NCBI GenBank assembly: GCA_902827205.1
Contig: LR792634.1
Span: forward strand, 372,001 to 436,000
DNA: 64,000 nucleotides
Direction of reading: 5' to 3'
Origin: Methanocaldococcus lauensis
GTDB lineage: Archaea > AGJL01 > Methanococci > Methanococcales > Methanocaldococcaceae
Shown here: positions 9,212 through 24,002 of the stretch, one piece after another
Numbering within the stretch: position 1 is the first letter of the stretch
Layout: every line of letters begins with the position of its first letter
Program-made: the position numbers and the translations under genes
The notes under the pieces: generated by a model
Seen by the model: the letters and a program-made list of their open reading frames with translations, nothing else
What the model was told of the DNA's origin: nothing
The model's database searches: none

Positions 9212-10036
9212 ATGAAAGAGTTAATATTAACACTACAAAAGGAGGATATAATTGTTCCGGTAGAGATGGACAAAGTATTGCCAGAAGTTATTGAAAAGAT
9301 GAGTTTAGATGAAATAAAAAATATTGAGTTAATCCAAGGTAGAAAAAAAGTTAAAGTTGGCGATATTTTTGATGTTGAATTAAATGATATTGAAGGAGAG
9401 CCAAGAATTATTATAAAGAATTCAAATCAAAAATTAAAATATATTGGCTCAAAGATGAGTAGAGGAGAGATAATTGTTGAAGGAGATGTAGGAATGTATG
9501 TTGGCGCTGAAATGAAAGGAGGAAAAATTATTGTAAATGGAAATGCTGACAGTTGGGCTGGACAAAATATGAAAGGAGGAGAGTTGTTAATTAAAGGAAA
9601 TGCAAGAGACTATGTTGGCTCTGCCTATAGAGGAGATTGGAGAGGAATGAATGGGGGGACAATTATTGTAGAAGGTAATGCTGGAGATGAAATTGGAGAG
9701 TTTATGAGAAATGGAGTTATCCATATAAAAGGAAATGTAGGTATAATGGCAGGAATTCACCAGAATGGGGGAATAATATTTATTGATGGAAATGTAGATG
9801 TTAGAGTAGGAGGAGAAATGAAAGCAGGAGCTATAGTAGTTTATGGAAAGGTTGAGGAAGTTTTACCCTCATTTAAGTTTGAAGGAATAGTAGAAAATCC
9901 AATAATCAAATTAAGTAAAAAAGATGAAGGAATTCCAATAGAAGGAACTTTCTACAAATTTACAGGAGACTATGTAAATAGAAAACCAAAAGGGCAATTG
10001 TATATATCAGTAGATAATAACCCAGATTTAATTTAA
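9212..10036 (+). CDS. fwdC: Formylmethanofuran dehydrogenase subunit C
   Basis: A 274-residue structural subunit. From about residue 80 to 215 it has the repeated GxxMxxGxIxVxGxxGxxxG pattern of a right-handed beta-helix, also found at the C terminus of glutamate synthase (for example MKGGKIIVNGNADSWAGQNM and MNGGTIIVEGNAGDEIG). In the Fwd complex it packs against FwdA and FwdB. It is the last gene of the operon; an AT-rich stretch of 78 bases follows, with pyrG convergent. The catalytic subunit gene fwdB does not follow. Confidence 0.94.
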   Translation: MKELILTLQKEDIIVPVEMDKVLPEVIEKMSLDEIKNIELIQGRKKVKVGDIFDVELNDIEGEPRIIIKNSNQKLKYIGSKMSRGEIIVEGDVGMYVGAEMKGGKIIVNGNADSWAGQNMKGGELLIKGNARDYVGSAYRGDWRGMNGGTIIVEGNAGDEIGEFMRNGVIHIKGNVGIMAGIHQNGGIIFIDGNVDVRVGGEMKAGAIVVYGKVEEVLPSFKFEGIVENPIIKLSKKDEGIPIEGTFYKFTGDYVNRKPKGQLYISVDNNPDLI

Positions 10037-10114
10037 AAATTTTTATTTTTATTTAATTTTATTTTGCAATAATTATTATTTTTTTTAACTTATATTTTTC
10101 ATTCTTTGCGTTTA

Positions 10115-12876
<2,762 letters not shown>

Positions 12877-13034
12877 TAGAATCACCAAAATTTTAATAAA
12901 GACAAGATTTCTCCATAAAATATAAACTAACTTAACATAAAAATTTTAACATAAAAAATAAGTTAATTATGTATTTAAAATTAAAAAATATTAAATTAAA
13001 TACTAAACTAAATAAAAAATAAAAAAGTTTTATT

Positions 13035-14315
13035 TTATCTGTAAAGAACTGATAAATGACTTGGTTCCTCTTGAACTTTACCTTTTTTCTTTTCCATAAT
13101 CTTTTCAACAGCTTTTTTAAAGTCCTCCATAGTTACATAATCTCTAAGTTCCCTTATAGCATTCATCCCTGCCTCTGTACAAATTGCCTTTAATTCAGCT
13201 CCTACACATCCTTCTGTCATTTTTGCTATCTCCTCTAAATTAACATCTTTAGCTAAATTCATTCTTCTTGTGTGTATCTTCAATATCTCTAACCTACCTT
13301 TTTCATCTGGTGGAGGAACTTCAATAATTCTATCGAATCTTCCAGGCCTTAATATTGCTGGGTCTAAAATATCAAGTCTATTCGTAGCTCCTATTATCTT
13401 AACATCTCCTCTTGCGTCAAAACCATCCATCTCTGCCAATAACTGCATTAAGGTTCTTTGAACTTCTCTATCTCCACCAGTTAAGGCATCAGTTCTCTTT
13501 GCGGCGATAGCATCTATTTCATCAATGAATATTATTGAAGGTGCCTTCTCTTTTGCTAATTTGAATATATCTTTAACTAATGAAGCACCTTCTCCAATAA
13601 ACTTTTTAACCAATTCAGAGCCAACAACTCTTATAAATGTTGCATTGGTTTCTGTTGCTACTGCCTTAGCCAATAATGTCTTACCAGTTCCAGGTGGTCC
13701 GTAAAGTAAAATACCTTTTGGTGGTTCAATTCCTACTTTTTCAAATAGTTCAGGATGTTTCATTGGAAGTTCTACAACTTCTCTAACTTCTTGTATTTGT
13801 TTATCTAAACCTCCAATATCTTCATATTTAACATTAGGTTTTTCATCAACTTCCATAGCCCTTGCTCTGTAATCTTTATTTTCTGGAAGAACATCAACGA
13901 CAGTCAATGTCTGTTGATTTAGACATACTCTTTTTCCTGGAGTTATATCATCAGGATTTACGAAGTGTGAAACATTAACTAAGAAACTTGGACCTGTTGA
14001 ACTTTTAACAATTACCTTTCTCTCTCCGACTTTATCAACTACAGTTCCAACTATTAATGGAGGAACTCTCATTCTGTCTAATTCTCTTCTTAAAATTTCA
14101 TTTTCTTTCATTAACTGTAAATTCTCTCTTTCAAGTTCTTTTTTCTCTAATTCTAATTTTAAAATTTTACTCTCTAATTCAGCAACTGTTGCTTTATTTT
14201 TTAAATCACTTTCAATTATATTCTCACTTAATGGTTTTTCTTTGATTTTTTCTTCTTTAAATTCATCAAAAGATTTTTTTTCTTTATTTAATTCTAAAAA
14301 TTCTTCAAAAACCAT
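13035..14315 (-). CDS. pan: Proteasome-activating nucleotidase PAN (AAA+ ATPase)
   Basis: PAN unfolds proteins and feeds them to the 20S proteasome. The 426-residue chain has an N-terminal coiled coil (about 40-80, [20 protein letters not shown]), an OB domain ([19 protein letters not shown]), and an AAA domain with Walker A GPPGTGKT, Walker B IIFIDEID, and the second region of homology [20 protein letters not shown]. It ends in LYR, the HbYX motif that docks into the proteasome alpha ring. TTTGGTGATAATA precedes the ATG at 14315. The extreme N terminus differs most from M. jannaschii PAN. Confidence 0.97.
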   Translation of the reverse strand: MVFEEFLELNKEKKSFDEFKEEKIKEKPLSENIIESDLKNKATVAELESKILKLELEKKELERENLQLMKENEILRRELDRMRVPPLIVGTVVDKVGERKVIVKSSTGPSFLVNVSHFVNPDDITPGKRVCLNQQTLTVVDVLPENKDYRARAMEVDEKPNVKYEDIGGLDKQIQEVREVVELPMKHPELFEKVGIEPPKGILLYGPPGTGKTLLAKAVATETNATFIRVVGSELVKKFIGEGASLVKDIFKLAKEKAPSIIFIDEIDAIAAKRTDALTGGDREVQRTLMQLLAEMDGFDARGDVKIIGATNRLDILDPAILRPGRFDRIIEVPPPDEKGRLEILKIHTRRMNLAKDVNLEEIAKMTEGCVGAELKAICTEAGMNAIRELRDYVTMEDFKKAVEKIMEKKKGKVQEEPSHLSVLYR

Positions 14316-14529
14316 TATTATCACCAAATCAGAATAATCATTATTTTTAATATTTTTATTATTATTTTTGTAAATATAATTAAGTATAATATGTATGGTA
14401 TAATAATATTATATTTGTATGGGTTGTGATGCTATATATAATTACTTATATACTGTTGCTCCATATTTATATTTAAATCTATTGTATATATTAATTAATT
14501 TGATTGCTTGATGATATAACAACTCTTCA

Positions 14530-14690
14530 CATAAAGCGGAGGATTTAGGAGAGGGAGCCTAAGCTCACCTCTATGGGTTGCCAAGCCCACTATCCTTACC
14601 GTAGCGAAGCGAGGGCTACGAAATCCGTAAGGATTTCGTTTAATCCCCATTCGGGATTTGGGAGTACCTTAAACAAAATATTCCTCGCAC
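14530..14690 (-). ncRNA. Candidate omega RNA (TnpB guide RNA) / right end of an IS200/IS605 element
   Basis: On the minus strand, overlapping and following the tnpB 3' end, a conspicuously GC-rich stretch holds stacked hairpins: ACGAAATCC-TTAC-GGATTTCGT (about 14617-14642, nine perfect pairs), CGTAGC...GCTACG next to it, GGG-cttggcaa-CCC, and GAGC-TTAG-GCTC. TnpB-encoded IS200/IS605 elements make a guide RNA from exactly this position, ending in a guide that reads into flanking DNA. The element is decayed, so whether the RNA is still made is unknown. The structure is seen; the identity is inferred from position. Confidence 0.5.
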
Positions 14691-15175
14691 CATTAATATC
14701 TGCATTAATAACCATTTTACATTCAGAACAAACATATAAACCTCTGTATTTCCTATTCGATTTCTTTATTACTCCACAAACACTGCATTTTTTAGATGTA
14801 TAACTTTCATCTATCAACTCCACTGATATTCCTTCTTCTTCAGATTTATAAGTTACTCTATGTATTAGTTTTCCGAATGGTATTCTGTGCAGTTGTTGAT
14901 TTATTCTATCCCCAATATCAATTTTAGTTAAATTTTCAGTTAAATTTCCTATAACAATCCTTTAAAACACCCTTTTCTTTCGCTAAATTTACAACTGAAT
15001 ATAGTCATTAACATAATTCCTTTCCTTCACGGCTAACTTTGATAATCGCTTGCAAGTCTTCAAACCTTGTTCTGCAATTTGTGATTTAGACAACAAAATT
15101 TTTCCATCTAATGAAATCTAAAAGATCTCATCTGAATTCATTAAAGTAGAGTCCCTTAGCATCAATTTATAGTAA
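14596..15175 (-). pseudogene. tnpB: Decayed TnpB (IS200/IS605-family OrfB) remnant
   Basis: Positions 14596-14823 still encode the TnpB C terminus: the zinc finger CSVCG...CSECK followed by VINADINGARNIL, the third RuvC motif with its catalytic Asp. Upstream on the minus strand recognisable TnpB-like peptide pieces (KTCKRLSKLAVKERNYVNDY; NQQLHRIPFGKLIHRVTYKS) continue in different frames, broken by several stops and indels to about 15175. No tnpA is nearby. The gene is clearly dead. The remnant occupies the 14316-15329 gap between pan and guaA; the rest of that gap (14316-14520, 15176-15329) is AT-rich with no gene I can support apart from promoter-like TATA stretches. Confidence 0.85.
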
Positions 15176-15329
15176 TATAATTTATATAGTTTGACTTAAA
15201 TATTTTTACGTATTAAATATAGTATAAACATCACGCAATTTAAATATCCAAAAAATATGGCGATATATTTAAATCTTCTTCAAATAAATATCAAAAAATA
15301 AAAATTTTTATTATAATGAGGTGGTATAA

Positions 15330-15896
15330 ATGATTATTATCTTAGACAACGGTGGGCAGTATGTTCATAGAATATATAGAAGTTTAAAATACATAGGAGT
15401 TCCCTCAAAAATACTCCCAAATACAACGCCATTAGAGGAGATTGGACAAAATAAAGAAATAAAAGGAATTATATTGAGTGGAGGGCCAGATATTGAAAAG
15501 GCAAAGAATTGTATTGACATAGCGTTAAATGCAAAACTTCCCATTTTAGGGATTTGTTTAGGACATCAATTAATTGCTAAGGCATATGGTGGAGAAGTTG
15601 GAAGGGCTGAGGCTGAAGAATATGCATTAACAAAAGTTTATGTTGATAAGGAAAATGATTTATTCAAAAATGTTCCAAAAGAGTTTAATGCATGGGCTTC
15701 ACATAAGGATGAAGTTAAAAAAATCCCAAAGGATTTTGAAATTTTGGCACATTCAGATATTTGTAATGTTGAGGCAATGAAGCATAAATCAAAACCAATT
15801 TACGGAGTTCAATTTCATCCTGAAGTGGCACATACAGAATATGGCAGTGAAATTTTGAAAAACTTTTGTAGAGTTTGTGGCTATAAATTTGAATAA
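15330..15896 (+). CDS. guaAA: GMP synthase glutamine amidotransferase subunit
   Basis: In many archaea GMP synthase is two proteins; this 188-residue one is the glutaminase, delivering ammonia to the separate ATP-pyrophosphatase subunit. It has the class I amidotransferase triad: Cys76 in GICLGHQ and His/Glu in [15 protein letters not shown] (about 158-172), plus [12 protein letters not shown] for the oxyanion strand. GAGGTGGTATAA precedes the ATG. It is followed at 82 bases by lemA on the same strand, though a shared transcript is not certain. Confidence 0.96.
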   Translation: MIIILDNGGQYVHRIYRSLKYIGVPSKILPNTTPLEEIGQNKEIKGIILSGGPDIEKAKNCIDIALNAKLPILGICLGHQLIAKAYGGEVGRAEAEEYALTKVYVDKENDLFKNVPKEFNAWASHKDEVKKIPKDFEILAHSDICNVEAMKHKSKPIYGVQFHPEVAHTEYGSEILKNFCRVCGYKFE

Positions 15897-15978
15897 ATTT
15901 TTATAAATTTTTATAACAAAATTTATATATTAACAATAACATAAAATTTAAATAATTCAAATCTTTTTGGTGAAATTT

Positions 15979-16545
15979 ATGTCATTATTACTAATTGTTG
16001 TTGGTTTAGTCATTATATTGATTATTTTGGGTATAGTAATCTATAGTATCTCAATATACAACAGATTCCAAACATTAAAAAATGGAGCTGAGGCTACATT
16101 AGGGCAGATAAGGGTAGCTTTAAAAAAGAGATTGGATATGATTAATCAACTTGTTGAAAGTGTAAAAAGTTATGCAAGCTTTGAGAAGGAGACATTAACA
16201 AAAATAACTGAATTAAGGAGTAGTGTTTTGAAGGCAAATACAACAGAGGATATTCAAAATATTGAGAGAGAATCAAGAAATATTTTGGGAAATATTTTAG
16301 TTGCAGTAGAAAACTATCCAGAGTTAAAGACATCTGAGACAGTTAAAGAATTAATGAATGCTATAAGAGAGATAGAGGATGAAATTGCAAGACATAGATA
16401 CACATACAACAATATAGTTCAAGAATACAATACAAAAATTGATTTATTCCCTTCAAATATTGTGGCAAATATATTTGGATTTAGAAAGATGGATTACTTA
16501 CAGTTTGAAGAAAATATATATGAAAGACCTAAAATTAACTTTTAA
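15979..16545 (+). CDS. lemA: LemA-family membrane-anchored protein
   Basis: A 188-residue protein with one N-terminal transmembrane segment (about 3-25, [20 protein letters not shown]) and a long helical soluble part containing the LemA signature ([40 protein letters not shown], ending [13 protein letters not shown]). The family is widespread but of unsettled function, commonly paired with DUF2207 or TPM-type membrane proteins as here. TTTTTGGTGAAATTT precedes the ATG at 15979, so the frame-extending TTG at 15967 is not used. The next gene starts 22 bases on. Confidence 0.9.
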   Translation: MSLLLIVVGLVIILIILGIVIYSISIYNRFQTLKNGAEATLGQIRVALKKRLDMINQLVESVKSYASFEKETLTKITELRSSVLKANTTEDIQNIERESRNILGNILVAVENYPELKTSETVKELMNAIREIEDEIARHRYTYNNIVQEYNTKIDLFPSNIVANIFGFRKMDYLQFEENIYERPKINF

Positions 16546-16567
16546 ATTTTTAATTTTGGGGATTTTT

Positions 16568-18400
16568 ATGAGTGAAGAAAAGAAAATGATTATTTTTTGT
16601 ATTGTTATTTTTATTGTTGGAGTTTTAGGTGTCTTTTTAGTTAATTTAAATATAACAGGATATTCTGATGTTTATGTTAAGAATTATGAGGCAAATCTAT
16701 ATATTAACAAAAATTTAACCTTGGAAGAAAAATATACCTACGAAATTTTGTCAAATGGAAAATATAGAATGCTATACAGAGATTGGAAAGTTCCATTAAC
16801 TTATAATGAAAGTTTAGAAATTCCTTATGTAAGGGTTTTAAATCTTTCAGCATCGTCAAAAAATATGGTTGGATATGTTGTGGATTATAAAAGAGATGTT
16901 TTTGTATTTGGAAATGTGGATAGGTGGATAATTTCTAACTTATATAACCTTGTATATGAATATTATATTAGAAATGAAGTTGGATTTTACAACCCTAATT
17001 ATTACAGTGTTAGAATTTATAAAACAAAGTATAAATTTTACATATATCCTCCAATTGAAACAGATAATAAAGTTTGTCATATAAATTTACTACTCGCAGA
17101 TGAGCATCTTCCATATAAAAATGTTAAAATAAACATAATTGATGAAAATAAAAGTATATTAAATTTATTTGTTTATCCTTCCACATACAATGTTTATAAA
17201 ACAAGTTTTGGATACACAATTGAAGGCAGTAGCCCAAAAGATGAGCCAATTGAAATTGAGTTCCTTTTAAAGCCATATTCCGTTAATGGATTCTTAAATT
17301 ATATAGAAGGAGTTAAAGAAAAAACAATATCTGCATATAATAGATATTTAATGATATACAACATATCACTGGCTATAAAATATCTTTTAATTGCTTTAAT
17401 ATTAGCCTTTCCTTTAATCGCATACTTTATCTATCAAAAATATGGAAAGGAGAAATTTTATGTTGTTCCAGAGTATCTAAGTTATGTTCCAAACAAAAAT
17501 AGAAAGCCGTGGGTTGTTAATCTTATATTTAATGGAGAAGTAGGTAATTTTGATAAAAATGGTTTTTATGCTACATTGTTGGATTTGCATAATAGAGGAT
17601 ACATAAAAATAATGAAAGATGATGAAGATGTAAAAATAAAAATTCTAAATAAAAACTTAAATGACTTAGATGAGTTTGAAAGAGTTGTTATGAGATTTTT
17701 AATTAAATATGCAAAAGATGATATATTCAATCCAAAAGAAATTGAAAAAATAGCAGAGAATATAGATGATAAAGATAGAATTAAAATGTTATGGAATGAT
17801 GTTAATAGAGTTATGAAAAATCCTCCACTGTCATCAACTTTAACAAAACAGTTCTTAAATACAACTGGAAAGGATATAATATGGATATTGTTGGGAGTTT
17901 TTGTATTATTAACAATAGTCCTATATTTGATTTCTATGCAGTTTTCTAAATATTATCCTGTATTTAGAGATATTCCTTACTTACCAATTATATTAATTAT
18001 ACAAACTATATTGCTATTATTTACGCCAAAATCTCTATTTGGAAGATGGAAAAATAATTATTATAAAGAAAAACTTGAATGGGATGCATTTAAAAAATTT
18101 TTATCTGACTTAGCAATGATTAAAAAGTATTCTCCAGAAGATATTTCAATCTGGAAAGAGTGGTTAATATATGGAACTGCTTTAGGGGTGGGGGATAAAG
18201 TCGTAGAGGCAATGAAGTCATTAAATATAAATATTCCAGAAACCGAGATTGCTCCAGCGGTTTATATTGCCTATGGTTCAATGTATCATTCTGTAAATAG
18301 TGGTTATACTACAACCGTTGCAAGTTCCTCTTCTGGTTCGTTTGGCGGTGGCTTTGGAGCTGGAGGAGGTTTTGGTGGTGGTGGAGGAGGAGCAAGATAA
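16568..18400 (+). CDS. DUF2207 membrane protein with glycine-rich C terminus
   Basis: A 610-residue membrane protein. An N-terminal hydrophobic segment (about 8-28) is followed by a large extracytoplasmic domain with an immunoglobulin-like/DUF2207 pattern ([20 protein letters not shown]). Two or three hydrophobic segments come at about 305-325 and 440-490, with a cytoplasmic-looking domain between them. The tail is almost pure glycine and ends in GGGGGGAR, typical of DUF2207 and TPM-family proteins. GGGGATTTTT precedes the ATG at 16568. The lemA-DUF2207 pairing recurs in bacteria and archaea and suggests a shared envelope role; function unknown. Confidence 0.87.
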   Translation: MSEEKKMIIFCIVIFIVGVLGVFLVNLNITGYSDVYVKNYEANLYINKNLTLEEKYTYEILSNGKYRMLYRDWKVPLTYNESLEIPYVRVLNLSASSKNMVGYVVDYKRDVFVFGNVDRWIISNLYNLVYEYYIRNEVGFYNPNYYSVRIYKTKYKFYIYPPIETDNKVCHINLLLADEHLPYKNVKINIIDENKSILNLFVYPSTYNVYKTSFGYTIEGSSPKDEPIEIEFLLKPYSVNGFLNYIEGVKEKTISAYNRYLMIYNISLAIKYLLIALILAFPLIAYFIYQKYGKEKFYVVPEYLSYVPNKNRKPWVVNLIFNGEVGNFDKNGFYATLLDLHNRGYIKIMKDDEDVKIKILNKNLNDLDEFERVVMRFLIKYAKDDIFNPKEIEKIAENIDDKDRIKMLWNDVNRVMKNPPLSSTLTKQFLNTTGKDIIWILLGVFVLLTIVLYLISMQFSKYYPVFRDIPYLPIILIIQTILLLFTPKSLFGRWKNNYYKEKLEWDAFKKFLSDLAMIKKYSPEDISIWKEWLIYGTALGVGDKVVEAMKSLNINIPETEIAPAVYIAYGSMYHSVNSGYTTTVASSSSGSFGGGFGAGGGFGGGGGGAR

Positions 18401-18416
18401 TAAATAGAGGGAAATT

Positions 18417-19181
18417 ATGGAAAAAAAGGTTATTATAGTTGGAGCAGGTCCAGGAGACCCAGAGTTGATAACAATCAAAGGTAAAAAAGCTATAGAAGAG
18501 GCAGATGTTATTATCTATGCTGGCTCATTAGTTAATGAAAAGCTTTTAAAATATAATAAAAAAAATGCTGAGATTTACAATAGTGCAAATATGGATTTGG
18601 AGAATATTATTAATGTAATGGTTAAAGCAGTTGAACAAGGAAAAAAAGTTGTTAGATTGCATACTGGAGATCCTTCTATTTATGGAGCTATAAAGGAGCA
18701 GATTGATGAACTATCAAAATATGGGATAGATGTTGAAATAATTCCCGGGGTTAGCTCTTTATTTGCCGCTACAGCCTCTTTAAAAGTAGAATTAACACTT
18801 CCAGAAGTCTCTCAAACTGTAATTATTACAAGACCAGAAGGAAGAACACCAATGCCAGAAAAAGAAAAGTTGAGAGATTTAGCTAAACATCAATCAACGA
18901 TGGCTATTTTTTTAGGAGTTTCAATGATTGATAAAGTCGTTAAAGAGTTAATTGAGGGAGGTTATAAAGAAGATACTCCTGTAGCAGTAGTTTATCACGC
19001 ATCGTGGGAGGATGAAAAGATTATTAGAGGAACTTTAAAAGATATTGCTGAAAAGGTAAAAAAAGAGGGAATTAATAAAACTGCCTTAATAATCGTTGGA
19101 GAAGTTTTAAATCCTAAATATTATGCTTATTCAAAACTCTACGATAAAGAATTTGAGCATGGTTATAGAAAGAAAAAATAA
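18417..19181 (+). CDS. cbiF: Cobalt-precorrin-4 C11-methyltransferase
   Basis: A step of the anaerobic cobalamin pathway: transfers a methyl group from S-adenosylmethionine to C-11 of cobalt-precorrin-4. The 254 residues show the tetrapyrrole-methylase pattern: VGAGPGDPELIT near the N terminus, the RLHTGDPSIYGAIKEQ loop at about 80-95, and IIPGVSSLFAA around 110-120. GAGGGAAATT precedes the ATG, 16 bases after the DUF2207 gene. The corrinoid is needed for methyl transfer in this organism. Confidence 0.94.
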   Translation: MEKKVIIVGAGPGDPELITIKGKKAIEEADVIIYAGSLVNEKLLKYNKKNAEIYNSANMDLENIINVMVKAVEQGKKVVRLHTGDPSIYGAIKEQIDELSKYGIDVEIIPGVSSLFAATASLKVELTLPEVSQTVIITRPEGRTPMPEKEKLRDLAKHQSTMAIFLGVSMIDKVVKELIEGGYKEDTPVAVVYHASWEDEKIIRGTLKDIAEKVKKEGINKTALIIVGEVLNPKYYAYSKLYDKEFEHGYRKKK

Positions 19182-19185
19182 TAAA

Positions 19186-19416
19186 TTATTTTTGATATTT
19201 GTTTTTAAACTCTTCAATTTTTTCTAATAATATTTTTAAATCAGTTTTTTTAGTAATATCAGTTTCTTTTTCCAAGAGTTCTTTAACTTTTTTTTCAAGG
19301 TCTTCTAAACTATCACTACTTTCAATTAACTTTTTAATGAACTCTACATTTTCAATATAAGGTAGAGCATCATAAATCAACGATAATTTAAAATCAATCT
19401 CTTCTTTTAGGCTCAT
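19186..19416 (-). CDS. Small charged helical protein (unknown)
   Basis: A 76-residue protein, almost all predicted helix and very rich in Lys, Glu and Leu (IESSDSLEDLEKKVKELLEK). I recognise no family. It overlaps the DUF2304 gene upstream by 23 bases on the same strand, in a different frame, so the pair is translationally coupled and probably functions together. It converges on cbiF with only 4 bases between stops. Confidence 0.65.
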   Translation of the reverse strand: MSLKEEIDFKLSLIYDALPYIENVEFIKKLIESSDSLEDLEKKVKELLEKETDITKKTDLKILLEKIEEFKNKYQK

Positions 19417-19738
19417 ATCTATCCCTTATGGCTATTTCTCTAACTAAGTATGTTATCTGTCTTTCTAATTTATCAATTTTGGCATAAATTCTATAAATTA
19501 AGTAAAATAAAATTACTATGGAGATATAGATAATAGCATCTACTCCTCTCCCTACTCCTAAAATCTCTGCAATATAACCAAAAAATTCTGGATATATTAA
19601 CAATAGAATAACAAAACTCCAAACGAAAATCCAGAATAACCCTTCATTGATATTAATATTTCTCCTTTTTAGTTGTAATATAACTCTCGATAAAGCGAAC
19701 AATGCAAATACTATCCCAACTATTTGAATTAATTCCAT
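19394..19738 (-). CDS. DUF2304 small membrane protein
   Basis: A 114-residue protein with three hydrophobic segments (about 3-20, 34-52, 63-85) and a charged C-terminal helix (KIDKLERQITYLVREIAIRD). The pattern, including NINEGLFWIFVW, matches DUF2304, small membrane proteins often found beside glycosyltransferases of cell-envelope polysaccharide synthesis. No glycosyltransferase is adjacent here. TTGGAGGAAAAGTAAT precedes the ATG. It is divergent from pyrB (83-base gap). Confidence 0.78.
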   Translation of the reverse strand: MELIQIVGIVFALFALSRVILQLKRRNININEGLFWIFVWSFVILLLIYPEFFGYIAEILGVGRGVDAIIYISIVILFYLIYRIYAKIDKLERQITYLVREIAIRDRYEPKRRD

Positions 19739-19773
19739 ATTACTTTTCCTCCAAAATATTTATAATTCTTTAA

Positions 19774-21806
<2,033 letters not shown>

Positions 21807-21850
21807 TTTATCCCTCATTAAAATTATCTAATTATTATTTAGGTGGTTCT

Positions 21851-22591
21851 ATGTTTTATGTTGATGCTCACTGTCATATAGAGGACAAAAATTTTAATAA
21901 AAATAGAGACGAAATTATTGAGAGATCTAAAAAAGAGAATGTTATAATAATAACAAGTGGTGCAAGTTTAGGAGGATGTTTAAGAGCACTAAAATTTAAG
22001 AAAAAATATAATATTTATCTAACTTTAGGTTATCATCCTTCAAGGGTTAAAGCTGATGATAAAGTTGTAGAGAAGGTTTATAATTTAATTAGAGGTAATG
22101 AAAATGAGATTTTAGCTGTTGGAGAGATTGGGATGGATATTAAAGATGAAAACTATGAAAGGCAAGAAGAAATATTTAAAAAATTTTTATCTTTGGCAGT
22201 TGAGTTAGATAAACCAATTGTAGTTCATGCAAGAGGTTTTGAGAGGAAGATATTTGATATATGTAAAGATAAAGTTGATATTATGTTCCACTGTTACAGT
22301 GGAGATTTAGAAACTGCAAAAAATATATGTAGAGAGGGCAATTTAATTTCAATATCTACTCTATTATGTTTTTCAGAACATCACAAAAAACTTGTAGAAA
22401 ATTTAGACATTGATTACTTAATAACAGAAACTGACAGCCCTTATTTATCTCCAATTAAAGGAAAGAAAAATGAGCCAAAAAATGTTAAATTGGTCGTTGA
22501 AGAGATAGCTAAAATTAAAGAAATGGATGTTGATGAGGTAAAAAAAGTTATTTATAAAAATGCATGTAAGTTTTTTAAGAGGAGATTATAA
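21851..22591 (+). CDS. TatD-family metal-dependent hydrolase
   Basis: A 246-residue TIM-barrel hydrolase with metal ligands in YVDAHCHIED (residues 3-12), Glu in AVGEIGMD (about 91-98), His in VVHARG (about 126-131), FHCYSGD (about 150) and ETDSPYLSP (about 198-206). TatD enzymes are Mg-dependent nucleases or deaminase-like hydrolases acting on DNA or D-amino-acyl substrates. AGGTGGTTCT precedes the ATG at 21851. The stop overlaps the next start (TAATG), so it is coupled to the trmO-like gene. Confidence 0.9.
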   Translation: MFYVDAHCHIEDKNFNKNRDEIIERSKKENVIIITSGASLGGCLRALKFKKKYNIYLTLGYHPSRVKADDKVVEKVYNLIRGNENEILAVGEIGMDIKDENYERQEEIFKKFLSLAVELDKPIVVHARGFERKIFDICKDKVDIMFHCYSGDLETAKNICREGNLISISTLLCFSEHHKKLVENLDIDYLITETDSPYLSPIKGKKNEPKNVKLVVEEIAKIKEMDVDEVKKVIYKNACKFFKRRL

Positions 22592-22968
22592 TGTTTTACT
22601 TAAAACCTATTGGAATTGTAGAGCAAAATGAAAATTATACTATTTTAGAGATATTTGATGAATATATTGATGGATTAGAAGGTTTAAAAGAAGGAGATTA
22701 TATTATTATTCTCCTCTGGTTTCACAAAAATGATGATGAAGAAAAAAGAAAAATTTTAAAGGTTCATCCAAAAGGAGATATAAAAAATCCATTAAAGGGT
22801 GTGTTTGCCACTCGCTCTCCGTATAGACCTAATCCTATTGGAAAATACACAGTAAAAATCCACAAAATTTATAAAAATAAAATTATTATTGATAAAATTG
22901 ATGCTTATGATAAAACACCAATTATTGACATAAAAATATTTTCAGAAGCGTTGGATTGTCCAAAATAA
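22591..22968 (+). CDS. TrmO/TsaA-family tRNA N6-threonylcarbamoyladenosine methyltransferase-like protein
   Basis: A 125-residue beta-barrel protein of the TsaA/TrmO (YaeB) family. Diagnostic are the N-terminal YLKPIGIVEQ strand and the FATRSPYRPNPIGKYTVK block (about 71-88) that binds S-adenosylmethionine in TrmO, which N-methylates t6A37 of tRNAs. Archaeal homologues are shorter than the E. coli protein, so the substrate is not proven. Its start overlaps the TatD stop by one base. It converges on the aldolase gene with no gap. Confidence 0.85.
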   Translation: MFYLKPIGIVEQNENYTILEIFDEYIDGLEGLKEGDYIIILLWFHKNDDEEKRKILKVHPKGDIKNPLKGVFATRSPYRPNPIGKYTVKIHKIYKNKIIIDKIDAYDKTPIIDIKIFSEALDCPK

Positions 22969-23889
22969 TTATTTTCTATCTCCATAATATATCTTTAATG
23001 CCTCTTCTAAACTTTTACCTTCAATAGTTATTGCATATATAGCATTGCACATCCTTACTGCCTGATCTAATGGTTTTTGATGTATATTCCTTCCAGTAGC
23101 ATTTCCTCTTGCTCCACTAATATTTATTTGCTCCCAAATTCTTTTTAAAAATATTTCTGGATCTACACTCTTTCCTCCTGCACATAAAACTCCTGTTCTT
23201 CCAGCGGCTAATACTGCCTCTTTAAATCTTTCAGCGGCATTGTCGCAGTTGGGATAATTAACTTTTACGAAATCTGCTCCTAAGCAACATGCAATTCCAG
23301 CAGCTCCAGCAATTAAATGAGGGTCTTTTTCATTTTCAACATTCTTACCCCTTGGATAACTCCAAATTATTGCAATTAATCCATGCCTATGAGCTTCTAA
23401 TATAACTTTAGATGCCTCCTCAAACATTATATGCTCATATTCACTTCCTGGGTAGATAGTGTAGCCAACTCCCAAAATATTTAATCCAGAGTTTTCTTTA
23501 AAATTGACAACATCTCTAACAGTTACTAATGCCTTACTTATAGGATCTCTACTTTTAACAAGATGCGTTTTAGAATTAATCTTTACAATGTATGGAACTT
23601 TTTTATAGTCCATTCCGTATCTTGCAATTAATCCAAGTTGAGTGGCAAATGCACAAATTTTTCCTTTACTCGCTATATTAAATAGATGCTCTGGAGATGC
23701 ATCTTCCTTAGCAATCCCCTCCCCAAAGAAATCATCATTCATATGCTCAATTTTTTGATCTCCTGCAAATATCATAACATTTCCTGTCTTTTTAGTTAAT
23801 TCTAAATAATTACTAATATATTCTTTTTTAACACTTTCTGGAACAGTTAATGGAACCTTTATATCTTTCTTTCTAAGTTTCTTTACCAT
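22969..23889 (-). CDS. Class I (DhnA-type) fructose-bisphosphate aldolase family protein
   Basis: A 306-residue TIM-barrel aldolase of the archaeal DhnA/LsrF type, with GDQKIEHMNDDFF (about 42-54), IWSYPRGK, and the Schiff-base lysine in ADFVKVNYPN (about 208-217), then AGGKSVDPEIFLKR. M. jannaschii has two members of this family; one acts as ADH synthase in the archaeal route to dehydroquinate, the other as fructose-bisphosphate aldolase. The longer N terminus here fits the latter-type paralogue, but the substrate cannot be fixed by eye. GGGGGTTTTT precedes the ATG. Confidence 0.82.
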   Translation of the reverse strand: MVKKLRKKDIKVPLTVPESVKKEYISNYLELTKKTGNVMIFAGDQKIEHMNDDFFGEGIAKEDASPEHLFNIASKGKICAFATQLGLIARYGMDYKKVPYIVKINSKTHLVKSRDPISKALVTVRDVVNFKENSGLNILGVGYTIYPGSEYEHIMFEEASKVILEAHRHGLIAIIWSYPRGKNVENEKDPHLIAGAAGIACCLGADFVKVNYPNCDNAAERFKEAVLAAGRTGVLCAGGKSVDPEIFLKRIWEQINISGARGNATGRNIHQKPLDQAVRMCNAIYAITIEGKSLEEALKIYYGDRK

Positions 23890-24002
23890 AAAAACCCCCT
23901 AATTTAATTGAAATATTACGCTGAAATGTATATATAACAACCAATATAATATATTATAATTAATGATATTAATAAGTATCTATGTGGGAGAGGATGAAAG
24001 TA

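Noticed and set aside
14573-14803. Plus-strand 76-codon frame at the tnpB end
   Set aside because: It is the antisense of the TnpB zinc-finger region and the hairpin-rich element; no ribosome binding site or family.
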